Shown: positions 16,718 to 26,361, numbered from the stretch's first letter. The stretch: DNA of 40,313 nucleotides from Ruoffia tabacinasalis (GCF_005864045.1 NZ_VBSP01000020.1:1-40313); one strand, 5' to 3'. The notes: generated from the letters alone by a model not told the origin. Made by a program: numbers and translations.

Positions 16718-17293
16718 TTAAAATTCATCTTGATATAAATATGATAGGGCATATTGGACATACAATTCTGCGCTAACTTTTAAAGATTCCTCGACCACAT
16801 TGATACAAGCATGGTAGTGAGGGTAGTCTGAGCCTTTAGAGATGTTGCGTGTTCCGACTGTCGCAAAGGCACTATTAATATAGTTCGTGTACTCACCAAA
16901 ATCTTTGCCTCCCATTGTTGGTGGAAAGTCTCCGACTGAATCTTCACCGAATGAATTTCTTGCAATCGATTGAACTAACTGAGCGCTTTGTGTTTCATTA
17001 ATTACAGAATCTAATAATCGATGATACTTAAATTTAACTGTACCACCATACATCGCTGCAGTTCTTTCAGCATAGCGCTTCATTTCTATTTCTACGATAT
17101 CACGAGTTTTAGCATCAAAGGTTCGTACGGCACCTTCAAGCTTAGCATTCTCGGCAATGATGTTAAAAGGCACACCAGCCTCTACTTTACCAACATTTAA
17201 GACAGTTGCTTCCATCGGATCAGTCGCTCTAGAGGTAATGGTTTGGATATGTGCAATGTACTGAGACACCATCACTATTGCATCTTTAGTCAT
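16718..17293 (-). pseudogene. C-terminal remnant of an M20 family amidohydrolase/peptidase
   Basis: This 191-residue frame covers only the dimerisation domain and the C-terminal part of an M20D-type metal-dependent amidohydrolase. It starts at the point equivalent to TKDAIVMVSQYIAHIQTI, then ITSRATDPMEATVLNVG, and ends with PPTMGGKDFGEYTN and PHYHACINVVEES. Family members have about 380-400 residues. Here the N-terminal half with the metal-binding HxD and glutamate residues is missing. Upstream sequence up to 17441 shows no trace of it in any frame I read, so about half the gene was deleted. ATG 17293 has no properly placed ribosome binding site: GGAGG is nearly 30 bases upstream. It is almost certainly inactive. 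Confidence 0.8.
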
Positions 17294-17441
17294 ACGTTAA
17301 CTAGAAAAATCTAAAAAATACCTCCAGTTAACCACCAATTCCCTCACAGAATTCCATCTTCTACACCATAATCAGATTTAAAAACATGTACGGATTATGA
17401 TATGATACATGAGTTAGAAAAATTATAAGGAGGTGAAGTAA

Positions 17442-19901
17442 ATGTCTCAAGGAGAAGAGTTAGTTGTCGGTGTCGTAGAAGCGATTTTTTTTGAGAATCC
17501 GTCGAATTTCTATAAAGTTGTCCGCATTAGCGTTGATCAAGATGAAACAGACTTACTGTTAGATGAAGAATTAGTCATTACGGGTATGTTTGCTTCACTT
17601 CATCTCGATACGGAATATCAATTTTTTGGAAAATTAACGAATCATCCCAAATACGGAGAACAGTTTGCTGTAACAAGGTATCAACAAAAAGCGCCGACAT
17701 CTTACGAAGGGCTCGTTGACTATTTATCAAGTAGCCGCTTTAAAGGCATCGGGAAAGTATTAGCAGAACGCATTGTTGATGAATTAGGCCAAGATGCCAT
17801 TGATACGATTATATCAGACTCGAATGCCTTGAAAGATGTCACAGGTTTATCAAAAGCGAAAGCAGAAAACTTACGCGAAGGGCTACTACGCCATCAAGGG
17901 ACTGAGCGTATATTTATGCAATTAAGCGAATGGGGCTTTGGTCCAGCCTTATCAGATAAAATATACCGTGCATATGAAAGTGAAACGATTACTTTAATAA
18001 AAGAGAATCCATATAAATTAATTGAAGATGTTGATGGTATTGGCTTTAGTAAAGCAGACCAGTTAGCAGAACAATTAGACTTTGATGCTGAGGATATTAA
18101 TCGGATTGTCTCAGGGATTTATGTATCTGTATTAGAGTTATCAAATAGCGATGGAGATACGTATGTTCCTGAAGAAGTGGCTAAGAAAAATGGACGAAAA
18201 TTATTAGAGTCGAGCCGAAGATACTTAATTTCTGATGAGTTATTGGAACGAGCAGTAGAATTAGCCGTACAAAACGAACAGTTAATGCGTTTAGTTGATA
18301 ATTTAATGATACCAAGCTTATATTATGCTGAATTAAATATTGTTAAGAAAATCGATAATTACTATCAGTATGAACAAATTGAACGCTTTGAAGAAGATGA
18401 AATCGATGAGGCGATTGAAGAAGTCGTTAAAATCAGTGGAATTAATTATGATGAGAGTCAACGACAAGCCCTGAAAACATCCATTCAATCCCCAATTTCA
18501 GTGATAACTGGTGGACCGGGGACTGGCAAGACGACTTTAATTAAAGGTATTATCTTGTTGCATTCAATCTTACATGACTATGATTTAGAACAAGCAACAA
18601 AAAAGGTGGATGAAAATCCAGTGTTACTTGCAGCACCTACAGGGCGAGCAGCCAAACGAATGCAAGAAACAACCGGCTTACCAGCTTCTACCATTCATCG
18701 ACTGATTGGCTTTAATCGTGATTCTCAGGTTGATGAATTTTATGCAGCTGAATTAGAAGGTTCACTACTAATTGTCGATGAAATGTCGATGGTTGATACT
18801 TGGTTGATGAATTGGCTTGTCCAAGCGATTCCATATCATTTACAAGTTGTATTAGTAGGGGATAAGGACCAGTTGCCTTCAGTAGGACCAGGAAAAGTCT
18901 TTAGTGACTTGATTGAATCAGATGTTTTACCCGTACTTCGTTTAGAAAAAATCTACCGTCAAGCACAAAATAGTACCATAATTGATTTGGCACATAAGAT
19001 TCGACAAGGTATTTTACCAGATGATTTCTTAATGAAGCAACATGATCGGTCATTTATTCAAGCGCCGGCACAACAAATTGGTCATGTGGTACAACAAATT
19101 ATTGTAGCGGCTAAGAAAAAAGGCTTTGATGCAACAAACTTACAAGTACTCGCGCCTATGTATAAAGGACCAGCCGGCATTAATGCACTCAATACTTTAT
19201 TGCAAGAATTATTAAATCCACCCAAACCGAGAAAACGCGAAATAAATCATTTTGATTCTGTTTTCAGAGTAGGAGATAAGGTATTGCAACTAGTAAATAA
19301 CTCCGAAGATGGTGTATATAACGGAGATATTGGACGCATTGAGTCGATACATTTTAAGAAAGAGACGGCTTCAAAAGTAGAAGAAATCACCGTATCTTTC
19401 GATAATGTTGAACTTGTATATAAGAAATCTGATTTAGATCAACTGACATTAGCGTATTGTACATCGATTCATAAAGCGCAAGGGAGTGAATACCCACTCG
19501 TTATCTTGCCGTTAGTCGATATGTTCTCTCGATTACTTCAAAAGGATATCCTATATACAGCAATTACACGGGCACAGTCTAGCTTAATTATGCTTGGGAA
19601 TCCAGATAGTTTTTACAAAGCTGTGACAAGCGAAAAAGAACCCCGTAAAACCTTCTTAAGGGATTTATTAATGGTTCAATTTGACAAAGAAGCGTCCGAA
19701 GATGAGGACGATGAAGCGGAAGAACAGACTAAAGAAGAAGAACCGAGTCAACAAACTCCAGAAGCAGAAGCGATTCAAATGGAGTTAGAAGAACAAATTG
19801 AAGAACCTTTAGAATTGAGGGAAGCGACGATTAACCAAATTGATCCAATGATTAATATGGATGGTGTTACACCTTATGATTTTATGTCTTCAACAAATTA
19901 A
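17442..19901 (+). CDS. recD2: ATP-dependent RecD-like DNA helicase RecD2
   Basis: An 819-residue superfamily 1B 5'-3' helicase that acts outside RecBCD. The N-terminal RecD2 extension includes an OB-like region and helix-hairpin-helix repeats (for example YEGLVDYLSSSRFKGIGKVL). Walker A GGPGTGKT lies at 357-364. LIVDEMSMVD (Walker B) near 444-453, GDKDQLPSVGPG and the C-terminal TLAYCTSIHKAQGSEYP and ITRAQSSLIM motifs follow. A highly acidic linker (DEDDEAEEQTKEEE) precedes the end. AAGGAGGTG precedes ATG 17442. In Firmicutes this gene typically lies just after mnmA, as here except for the intervening M20 remnant. Confidence 0.95.
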   Translation: MSQGEELVVGVVEAIFFENPSNFYKVVRISVDQDETDLLLDEELVITGMFASLHLDTEYQFFGKLTNHPKYGEQFAVTRYQQKAPTSYEGLVDYLSSSRFKGIGKVLAERIVDELGQDAIDTIISDSNALKDVTGLSKAKAENLREGLLRHQGTERIFMQLSEWGFGPALSDKIYRAYESETITLIKENPYKLIEDVDGIGFSKADQLAEQLDFDAEDINRIVSGIYVSVLELSNSDGDTYVPEEVAKKNGRKLLESSRRYLISDELLERAVELAVQNEQLMRLVDNLMIPSLYYAELNIVKKIDNYYQYEQIERFEEDEIDEAIEEVVKISGINYDESQRQALKTSIQSPISVITGGPGTGKTTLIKGIILLHSILHDYDLEQATKKVDENPVLLAAPTGRAAKRMQETTGLPASTIHRLIGFNRDSQVDEFYAAELEGSLLIVDEMSMVDTWLMNWLVQAIPYHLQVVLVGDKDQLPSVGPGKVFSDLIESDVLPVLRLEKIYRQAQNSTIIDLAHKIRQGILPDDFLMKQHDRSFIQAPAQQIGHVVQQIIVAAKKKGFDATNLQVLAPMYKGPAGINALNTLLQELLNPPKPRKREINHFDSVFRVGDKVLQLVNNSEDGVYNGDIGRIESIHFKKETASKVEEITVSFDNVELVYKKSDLDQLTLAYCTSIHKAQGSEYPLVILPLVDMFSRLLQKDILYTAITRAQSSLIMLGNPDSFYKAVTSEKEPRKTFLRDLLMVQFDKEASEDEDDEAEEQTKEEEPSQQTPEAEAIQMELEEQIEEPLELREATINQIDPMINMDGVTPYDFMSSTN

Positions 19902-19906
19902 AATAC

Positions 19907-19959
19907 AAAAGAGAGTCACTGAATTCGTTCCATTAGGAATTCAGTGACTCTCTCTTTTT
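19907..19959. terminator. Bidirectional terminator between recD2 and dsdA
   Basis: A long stem GAGAGTCACTGAATTC/GAATTCAGTGACTCTC, with TTTTT on the plus side and an A-rich stretch on the other, serves both convergent genes. Confidence 0.9.
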
Positions 19960-19963
19960 AAAT

Positions 19964-21313
19964 TTAGTTATTATCGACTGCTTTTCCTTGTAGATAGAAT
20001 GCTTGCATATCTTCTTCAGGAACCATACTCCCACCAGTTGCCCAAGCAATATGAGTGGCTTGGCCTAACTTCGATTGTAGTTGATGATTCGCTAAGAAAG
20101 CTTGACCTGAATCGGTCGTTAGCATGCGAACCGCACCCACAACACCTGCCAGGGCAGCAGGTTCAAGCGAAATTGCTTCTAAATCAATCATTTTACCTAG
20201 TAGACGCATTGATTCGTCTTCTTTAAGGGTGTAACCAGCATCGAAGTAATATTGCATGATGCGTGAGATAAGCCCGGATGTACGAGGTACGGCTAAACCA
20301 TCCATAATTGTACGAGATTCAATACCGAACGCGTCTACTGTGACACCGTCAAATTCTTTAGTAGCTAAACCTAAAAGCATTGAAGGCATTTGAGTCGGTT
20401 CAGCAAAGATACAATGAACATGATCACCATAAATTTGTTTTAAACCAAAACTAATCCCACCAGGACTTCCACCGATCCCACAAGGTAAGTAGACAAATAA
20501 AGGATGTTCAGCATCAACTTTAATATTGGCTTCTTCTAATTGTTTTGCTAAACGATTGGCAGCAACTGTATAACCGAAAAACAATTCAATCGAATGCTCA
20601 TCATCAACAAAGTAAGACGTTGGATCGCTTAAAGATTCCGCTCTTCCTTGGTTAACAGCTTCCGTAAAGTTTGTTTTATGCTCAACGACATTTACTCCTC
20701 TTGAACGCAATAAATCTTTTTTCCATTGTTTCGCTTCAGTTGACATATGAACTGTGACATTAAAGCCTAATTTAGCTCCCATCACGCCCACACTAATGCC
20801 TAAATTACCAGTTGTTCCAACCATAATTTTATGTTGAGCGAAGAATTCATTGAATTCGTCGTTTAAGAATTTTTCATAATTATCTTCAATTGATTCAAGT
20901 AAACCATTTTCTAAAGCAAGTGTTTCAGCATGTTTTAATACTTCGTAGATTGCACCCCGAGCTTTGATTGTTCCAGCAATGGGTAGGGTATCATCACGTT
21001 TTAATAAAAGTTTTCCTTCGATAGTTGTATGATAAGTATCTTCTAGATATTCTTTCATTGTATTAATTTCAGTAAATTCGGATTCAATTAAACCATCATT
21101 GATGGCTGTTTCTGGAAAAGCTTTGATAATGAAAGGAGCAAAGCGTTTTAACCTTGCCTCTGCATCATCAACATCTTTTTTTGAATAAGGAACTTTCTCA
21201 GTAGCTTCAGCAAAGGGGATTTTTAAATCATTTTCCCAAAAAACAGGTTGGGATGTTTGGATATTCTTGAATAATTCAGTTTCTAAGTATTCTTGTTGTA
21301 AAATTTCATTCAT
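19964..21313 (-). CDS. dsdA: D-serine dehydratase (D-serine ammonia-lyase)
   Basis: A fold-type II PLP enzyme converting D-serine to pyruvate and ammonia. The 449-residue protein has the Schiff-base lysine K117 in PIAGTIKARGAIYEVLKH, the DsdA-type LLLKRDDTLP before it, VGTTGNLGISVG for phosphate binding, and PCGIGGSPGGISFGLKQIY. The start is uncertain. ATG 21313 gives a family-like N-terminus but lies 15 bases after AAGGAG. TTG 21328 is in frame but directly abuts that site. The gene follows the lipid kinase by only a few bases, so they are probably cotranscribed. It may detoxify host D-serine or handle cell-wall D-serine (inference). Confidence 0.9.
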   Translation of the reverse strand: MNEILQQEYLETELFKNIQTSQPVFWENDLKIPFAEATEKVPYSKKDVDDAEARLKRFAPFIIKAFPETAINDGLIESEFTEINTMKEYLEDTYHTTIEGKLLLKRDDTLPIAGTIKARGAIYEVLKHAETLALENGLLESIEDNYEKFLNDEFNEFFAQHKIMVGTTGNLGISVGVMGAKLGFNVTVHMSTEAKQWKKDLLRSRGVNVVEHKTNFTEAVNQGRAESLSDPTSYFVDDEHSIELFFGYTVAANRLAKQLEEANIKVDAEHPLFVYLPCGIGGSPGGISFGLKQIYGDHVHCIFAEPTQMPSMLLGLATKEFDGVTVDAFGIESRTIMDGLAVPRTSGLISRIMQYYFDAGYTLKEDESMRLLGKMIDLEAISLEPAALAGVVGAVRMLTTDSGQAFLANHQLQSKLGQATHIAWATGGSMVPEEDMQAFYLQGKAVDNN

Positions 21314-21334
21314 AACTTTAAAACACAACTCCTT

Positions 21335-22279
21335 CTAGTTAGGTAAATAAAATGGATAAGTTGATAAGGCCAGATCAATATTTACTGGCTTTTGAGGTAT
21401 GACTTCTCCATCAACTTGACCTCTAATTGGATCAGTGATTTTTAATTGTAATTGTTGCCCCGTGTATCGATCTATATTATCAGATTCATTTGTTTTCTTT
21501 GTTATTAACACTTTTATCAATAAATCAAAAATTGCTGATAATTTTATATCACGATAAATGACGAGTGCAATTTCATTATTTTTTGGTCTCGTTAACTGGT
21601 CGATATTAATCCCACCACCTACAGTAGGGGAATTTAATATTCCAGCTAAACTAACATCATCATAGTGAAACTGATGATTATCAATACTTCCTGATACGGC
21701 AAAATGACGCACGCTATTTAAACTTAACAGTACTGCCAATAAGTACGAAAGTTTTCCAAGACCTATTTTTGGTAAAAAAGAATTTTTAATAAGATTTTGA
21801 GCTCGGAAATTGACCTCAGCATCGAAGCCAAAGCCCATATTATTTAAGACGACACCTTGTCGTTTAGTAATGTGGTTATTGTAAGTGAATATTGGAATTG
21901 GAACGGGCTTTTCTGAGAATAACATCGTTTCAATGATTTCTCTGACTGATAGTCCTTTTTGCCAGCTTCGATAAAAATCATTCCCAGTTCCAGCAGGTAC
22001 ATAAGTGACTGGGATATCAGCTTGGTTCTTGTATAAAGTTTGAACTACTTCATGTAATGTACCGTCTCCACCTACAACGACTAAATAGTCCTGATATTCT
22101 TTGTGACCACGATTAACTAGCTGTTCAGTTAAAACTTCGGCATGGGTCGAATAGTCAGTTAGATAAGTAATGTATTCCATTTGGAAACTGTCCAATTCAG
22201 TATGGACTTTTTTTAAGATAGTATTCCCATCTCCGCCACCCGCTTCAGGATGACATATTATATGTACGCGATTTGTCAT
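21335..22279 (-). CDS. Diacylglycerol/lipid kinase family protein (DagK/YegS-like)
   Basis: A 314-residue soluble lipid kinase of the DAGK catalytic family. It phosphorylates diacylglycerol or a related lipid, recycling products of lipoteichoic acid synthesis. Key motifs are an N-terminal CHPEAGGGDG loop, VVVGGDGTLHEVV (GGDGT at 70-74) for nucleotide binding, and YVPAGTGNDFYRSW. The C-terminal beta-domain includes GGGINIDQLTRP and ends near QVDGE. GAGGTG precedes ATG 22279. It is first in a probable operon with dsdA. The precise lipid substrate cannot be decided from the sequence; DgkB-like and YegS-like proteins share these motifs. Confidence 0.88.
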   Translation of the reverse strand: MTNRVHIICHPEAGGGDGNTILKKVHTELDSFQMEYITYLTDYSTHAEVLTEQLVNRGHKEYQDYLVVVGGDGTLHEVVQTLYKNQADIPVTYVPAGTGNDFYRSWQKGLSVREIIETMLFSEKPVPIPIFTYNNHITKRQGVVLNNMGFGFDAEVNFRAQNLIKNSFLPKIGLGKLSYLLAVLLSLNSVRHFAVSGSIDNHQFHYDDVSLAGILNSPTVGGGINIDQLTRPKNNEIALVIYRDIKLSAIFDLLIKVLITKKTNESDNIDRYTGQQLQLKITDPIRGQVDGEVIPQKPVNIDLALSTYPFYLPN

Positions 22280-22366
22280 AGAGCACCTCGTTATTTCTTT
22301 ATCAATTTGAATTTAAACACTAAGGATGATTATACTCAAAGTTATTCATTTAATAAAGAATTACTT

Positions 22367-22400
22367 CTATTGTCATATTTTGTTGTGGATTTGACAATAG
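22367..22400. promoter_or_regulatory. Inverted repeat in the divergent lipid-kinase/HAD intergenic region
   Basis: A perfect nine-base inverted repeat, CTATTGTCA (22367-22375) and TGACAATAG (22392-22400), with a 16-base gap. The right arm contains a consensus TTGACA. Its place between two divergent genes fits an operator controlling one or both. No cognate regulator is known. Confidence 0.4.
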
Positions 22401-22506
22401 GATTTTAATAAGAGTTAAATAAAAAAAGTGATTCTATTCTCATAGTTTCTCATAAAATATGATACAATAAGGCTGAATAAATATTGAGAAGTTAAGGAGT
22501 GTATAT

Positions 22507-23310
22507 ATGTCTTACAAAATGCTTGTCTTGGATATTGACGATACTTTATTAAATAGTAATCACGAAATTAGTTCGGTGACGAAAGAAAGATTATTGCAAT
22601 TCCAAGAGGATGGCTTTATCTTGGTGCTAGCAACTGGGCGTCCAACTAAATCAGCGGTTGAAAAGGCTCAAGAACTGTTACTAGATCAACATAAATCACA
22701 TGCGATTTCATTTAATGGGGCAGTAGTTACAAGCATGGAAGATGCGCAAGAACTATTTAGTCAACGAATGGACTTCGATGAACAAAAAGAATTGGTTCAA
22801 TATATTCATGATACAGGTTTAGCATTAATCGCTTACGGTGATAATGAAGTATATCTCAGTCGGGAAAATGATTACAGTCATATTGAAGGTGAATTAACTG
22901 GGCTAGAAACAATTTATGACAGTGACTATGCCAATAATTTAGAATCAGAAGAATTAAAATTTATCGCCGTTGGCGATCCAGACATCGTCGCAAAACACAA
23001 CGAGGAACTCCAAGGAAAATTTGGTAAAGCAACGAATGCAGCTACATCAAAAGATTACTTCCTAGAATTTATGCACCGTGATGTTTCTAAAGGTTTAAGT
23101 TTACAAAGACTTTGTGACCATATCGGCATTGATATTAGTGAAGTTGTAGCAGTTGGTGATGGGAATAATGATGCGCCAATGATTGAAGCTGCAGGAATTG
23201 GTATTGCTATGGGGAATGCATCAGACTATCTGAAAGGTATTGCAGATGATGTGACTGGAACAAATGATGAAGATGGCGTTGTTCAAGTTATCGATAAATA
23301 CTTTAACTAA
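22507..23310 (+). CDS. Cof-type HAD-IIB family phosphatase
   Basis: A 267-residue haloacid dehalogenase-superfamily hydrolase. The catalytic nucleophile motif LDIDDTLL gives D9 and D11, motif II is VLATGRP near 38-44, a C2B cap follows, and motifs III and IV include K (KGLSLQRLCDH) and VAVGDGNNDAPMIEAAGIGIAMGNA near 217-241. Cof proteins dephosphorylate sugar phosphates, FMN or other small metabolites. The substrate cannot be told from the sequence. TTAAGGAG precedes ATG 22507. It is transcribed separately from alaS, which has its own promoter and T-box. Confidence 0.92.
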   Translation: MSYKMLVLDIDDTLLNSNHEISSVTKERLLQFQEDGFILVLATGRPTKSAVEKAQELLLDQHKSHAISFNGAVVTSMEDAQELFSQRMDFDEQKELVQYIHDTGLALIAYGDNEVYLSRENDYSHIEGELTGLETIYDSDYANNLESEELKFIAVGDPDIVAKHNEELQGKFGKATNAATSKDYFLEFMHRDVSKGLSLQRLCDHIGIDISEVVAVGDGNNDAPMIEAAGIGIAMGNASDYLKGIADDVTGTNDEDGVVQVIDKYFN

Positions 23311-23337
23311 GAATCAATCTATACAGCTCATTTATAG

Positions 23338-23367
23338 TTGACATTAATTAGGCTAATTATGTATAAT
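23338..23367 (+). promoter_or_regulatory. Promoter of the alaS T-box transcript
   Basis: A consensus -35 TTGACA (23338-23343), an 18-base spacer and a consensus -10 TATAAT (23362-23367). The start of transcription should be near 23374. Confidence 0.85.
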
Positions 23368-23373
23368 ATAGAC

Positions 23374-23570
23374 GATTTGAGACCATATCAGACTTAATGA
23401 CAGAGACGTTTCGGTTGGTGGAAGAAACGACAAGGATGATGCTCCTCATGTATAACTAAGTGAAAATTTAGCGTAAGTCGGCGTTAACGGCAATTGAGAT
23501 ATAAGAACTTGAGTTGTTATAAGCGAGGTGGTACCGCGATTGTCGCCCTTGCATATAACAGCTCTTTTAT
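23374..23570 (+). promoter_or_regulatory. T-box leader (alanine) controlling alaS
   Basis: The T-box sequence GCGAGGTGGTACCGCG is at 23523-23538. The competing terminator pairs GAGTTGTTATA (23511-23521) with TATAACAGCTC (23554-23564), followed by TTTT. Stem I carries the distal GGTTGGTGGAAG element and a GCT triplet at 23441-23443, read as the alanine specifier. Uncharged tRNA-Ala should stabilise the antiterminator and turn on alaS. Confidence 0.92.
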
Positions 23571-23590
23571 TATTTTAAAGGGGTGTTTGG

Positions 23591-26248
23591 ATGAAACAAT
23601 TAACAAGTGCAGAAATTAGAGATTTATTTTTAACATTTTATAAAGATAAAGGTCATGATGTCCGTCCGAGTGCATCGCTAATACCAGTGAATGATCCAAC
23701 TTTACTGTGGATTAACTCAGGTGTTGCAACGCTTAAGAAGTATTTTGATGGAACTGAAACGCCAGAAAATCCAAGAATTACAAATTCTCAAAAGAGTATT
23801 CGTACGAATGACATTGAAAATGTTGGTGTAACAGCAAGACACCATACTTTATTTGAGATGTTAGGGAACTTTTCAATCGGAGATTACTTCAAAGAAGAAG
23901 CGATTGAATGGGCTTGGGAATTCTTAACAGGAGAAAAATGGTTAGCATTCGATCCAGAAAAATTATTCGTCACTTATTATCCAGAAGATACTGAAACAAA
24001 AGAGTTATGGGAAGCTATTCCAAACTTTGATAACTCACACTTAGTTCCAGTAGAAGATAACTTTTGGGATATTGGTGCTGGACCTTGTGGCCCGGATACA
24101 GAAATTTTCTATGACCGTGGTGAATCGTATAACAATCTAGCTGAAGACGATCCAGAAAATTATCCTGGTGGGGAAAATGAGCGTTGGTTAGAAATTTGGA
24201 ACTTAGTGTTCTCTGAATTTAATCATATGCCAGATGATACTTATGTACCACTTCCACATAAAAACGTCGATACTGGGATGGGCTTAGAGCGTTTAGTATC
24301 AGTGATTCAAGATACACCAACGAACTTTGAAACAGATTTATTCATGCCAATTATTGAGAGAATCGAAACGTTAACTGATGGCGTTAAATATAGCGAAAGT
24401 AATGAAGGAAAAGTCAGCTTCAAAGTTATCGCAGACCATATACGTGCGGTAGCATTTGCGATTAGTGATGGCGCGTTACCATCGAATGAAGGCCGTGGCT
24501 ATATTATTCGTCGCTTAATTCGCCGTAGTGTGATGCATGGTCGTCGTTTAGGAATCACAACTTTATTCTTAAGTGACTTAGTCCCAACAATTACAGAAAT
24601 CATGGGTGGCTACTACGCTGAACTTAATGAGAAGCTGGATTTTGTTCAAACAATTATTAAAAATGAAGAAGAACGATTCCACGAAACAATTGGCGACGGT
24701 GAGTTACAGTTAGAAAATATCTTGGCTCAATTGACTGAAGAAGGTAAGACAGTTGTATCTGGAGCGCAAGCTTTCCAATTATATGACACATTTGGTTTCC
24801 CATTAGAATTAACTGAAGAGATGGCATTAGAAAACAAATTTACTGTAGATAATGACGGCTTCGAAGTTGAGATGGAAAAACAACGTGAGCGTGCAAGAGC
24901 AGCAAGATCAACTGAAGAAAGTATGTCAGTGCAATCAGAGGCTCTACAAGGTGTTACGACTGAATTTGAGTTTGTTGGACACAGCCAATTATCAAGCAAT
25001 GCGACTATCAAAGCGATCATTAAAGATGAAGAGAGTTTAGACCATCTTCCAATTGATGAAGAAGCTTGGGTATTCTTTAATCGCAGTCCATTCTATGCTG
25101 AAATGGGTGGACAAGTAGCGGATTCAGGTGGAATTTACGACGGCAGTGAATTAATTGCGGAAGTAAATGACGTACAAAAAGCACCTAACGGCCAATACAT
25201 GCATAAAGTGAAACCGTTGAGTATGCGTCTAAATGAAGGCCAATCATATACGCTAGTCGTAGATGGTAAGACTCGCCTGAAAACAAACCAAAACCATACC
25301 GCAACTCACTTATTACACCAAGGACTAAAGACAATCTTAGGAGAGCATGCGAATCAATCAGGTTCATACGTTGGGCCAGACCGCTTACGCTTTGACTTCT
25401 CACACTTTGGTAAAGTCACTGACGAAGAATTAAAACAAATTGAACAATATGTAAATGACTTTATTCAAAATGCCGTCGACGTTGATATTAACGAAATGCC
25501 AATTGATGAAGCGAAAGCTTTAGGCGCAATGGCATTGTTCGGTGAGAAATACGGCGATGTCGTTCGTGTTGTAAACATTGGGAATGAATCCATCGAACTT
25601 TGTGGGGGAACACACGTATCGAATACAAATGATATTGGTACCTTCAAATTAGTGAGTGAATCAGGAATTGGTGCAGGTATTCGTCGTATCGAAGCTCTTA
25701 CAGGGCAAGCTGCGATTGAATACTATCAAGAAAAAGAAGCAATGTTACAAGCTGTTCAAGCTGAATTGAAAGTACAACAAACGCAACAACTTCTACCTCG
25801 TATTCACCAATTACAAGAAGAGTTGAAAGAAGCGCACTCAAAAGTTGAATCACTATCTGCAAAATTATTACAAGAAGAGTCAGGTAATTTATTCAATGAG
25901 ACTGAAGAAGTTGAAGGCATCACTTTTGTAAGTGTCGTTCAAGAAAATCAATCAGCAGACGGCTTACGTCAATTAGGAGATGTTTGGCGTGAAAAACAAG
26001 CATCAAATATTCTAGTGGCTGTTTCTAACCAAGATGATAAAGCGACTTTATTAGTCTTTGTTGATGATGAAACTGTCGCAAAAGGAACAAAAGCCGGAGA
26101 CATTATTAAACCATTAGCTAAATTAATTGGCGGTGGCGGTGGTGGACGACCACAAATGGCTCAAGCTGGAGGGAAAAACCCAGCAGGTATTCAAGATATG
26201 ATTAGTGCAATCCCTGAGGCAATAAAAGCAACAATTAAAGAAGCATAA
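23591..26248 (+). CDS. alaS: Alanyl-tRNA synthetase
   Basis: A full-length 885-residue class II synthetase that charges tRNA-Ala. The catalytic core has motif 1 near NPTLLWINSGVATLKKYF, motif 2 HHTLFEMLGNFSIGDYFK and motif 3 NVDTGMGLERLV. The editing domain has the zinc-binding NHTATHLLHQGL and CGGTHVSNTNDIG, and the C-terminal C-Ala domain ends with the glycine-rich GGGGGGRPQMAQAGG. GGGGTG precedes ATG 23591. The T-box upstream makes expression respond to uncharged tRNA-Ala. A hairpin terminator follows. Confidence 0.98.
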   Translation: MKQLTSAEIRDLFLTFYKDKGHDVRPSASLIPVNDPTLLWINSGVATLKKYFDGTETPENPRITNSQKSIRTNDIENVGVTARHHTLFEMLGNFSIGDYFKEEAIEWAWEFLTGEKWLAFDPEKLFVTYYPEDTETKELWEAIPNFDNSHLVPVEDNFWDIGAGPCGPDTEIFYDRGESYNNLAEDDPENYPGGENERWLEIWNLVFSEFNHMPDDTYVPLPHKNVDTGMGLERLVSVIQDTPTNFETDLFMPIIERIETLTDGVKYSESNEGKVSFKVIADHIRAVAFAISDGALPSNEGRGYIIRRLIRRSVMHGRRLGITTLFLSDLVPTITEIMGGYYAELNEKLDFVQTIIKNEEERFHETIGDGELQLENILAQLTEEGKTVVSGAQAFQLYDTFGFPLELTEEMALENKFTVDNDGFEVEMEKQRERARAARSTEESMSVQSEALQGVTTEFEFVGHSQLSSNATIKAIIKDEESLDHLPIDEEAWVFFNRSPFYAEMGGQVADSGGIYDGSELIAEVNDVQKAPNGQYMHKVKPLSMRLNEGQSYTLVVDGKTRLKTNQNHTATHLLHQGLKTILGEHANQSGSYVGPDRLRFDFSHFGKVTDEELKQIEQYVNDFIQNAVDVDINEMPIDEAKALGAMALFGEKYGDVVRVVNIGNESIELCGGTHVSNTNDIGTFKLVSESGIGAGIRRIEALTGQAAIEYYQEKEAMLQAVQAELKVQQTQQLLPRIHQLQEELKEAHSKVESLSAKLLQEESGNLFNETEEVEGITFVSVVQENQSADGLRQLGDVWREKQASNILVAVSNQDDKATLLVFVDDETVAKGTKAGDIIKPLAKLIGGGGGGRPQMAQAGGKNPAGIQDMISAIPEAIKATIKEA

Positions 26249-26256
26249 GTTTACTT

Positions 26257-26325
26257 GAGAAAGAACAGATAGATTGTATTGAATAAATCGTTTACAATGC
26301 CATCTGCTCTTTCCTTGTGCTTTTT
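26257..26325 (+). terminator. Probable terminator after alaS
   Basis: GAAAGAACAGAT pairs with ATCTGCTCTTTC, with an inner ATTGTA/TACAAT pairing. The sequence after it is only moderately T-rich (CTTTTT after a short gap), so efficiency is uncertain. Confidence 0.6.
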
Positions 26326-26361
26326 AGCTTTGATTGTGACAATTCCTTTACAAATTATAGC

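Noticed and set aside
24852-25647. Several ORFs on both strands inside alaS
   Set aside because: They are overlapping frames of the intact alaS gene and have no start signals.
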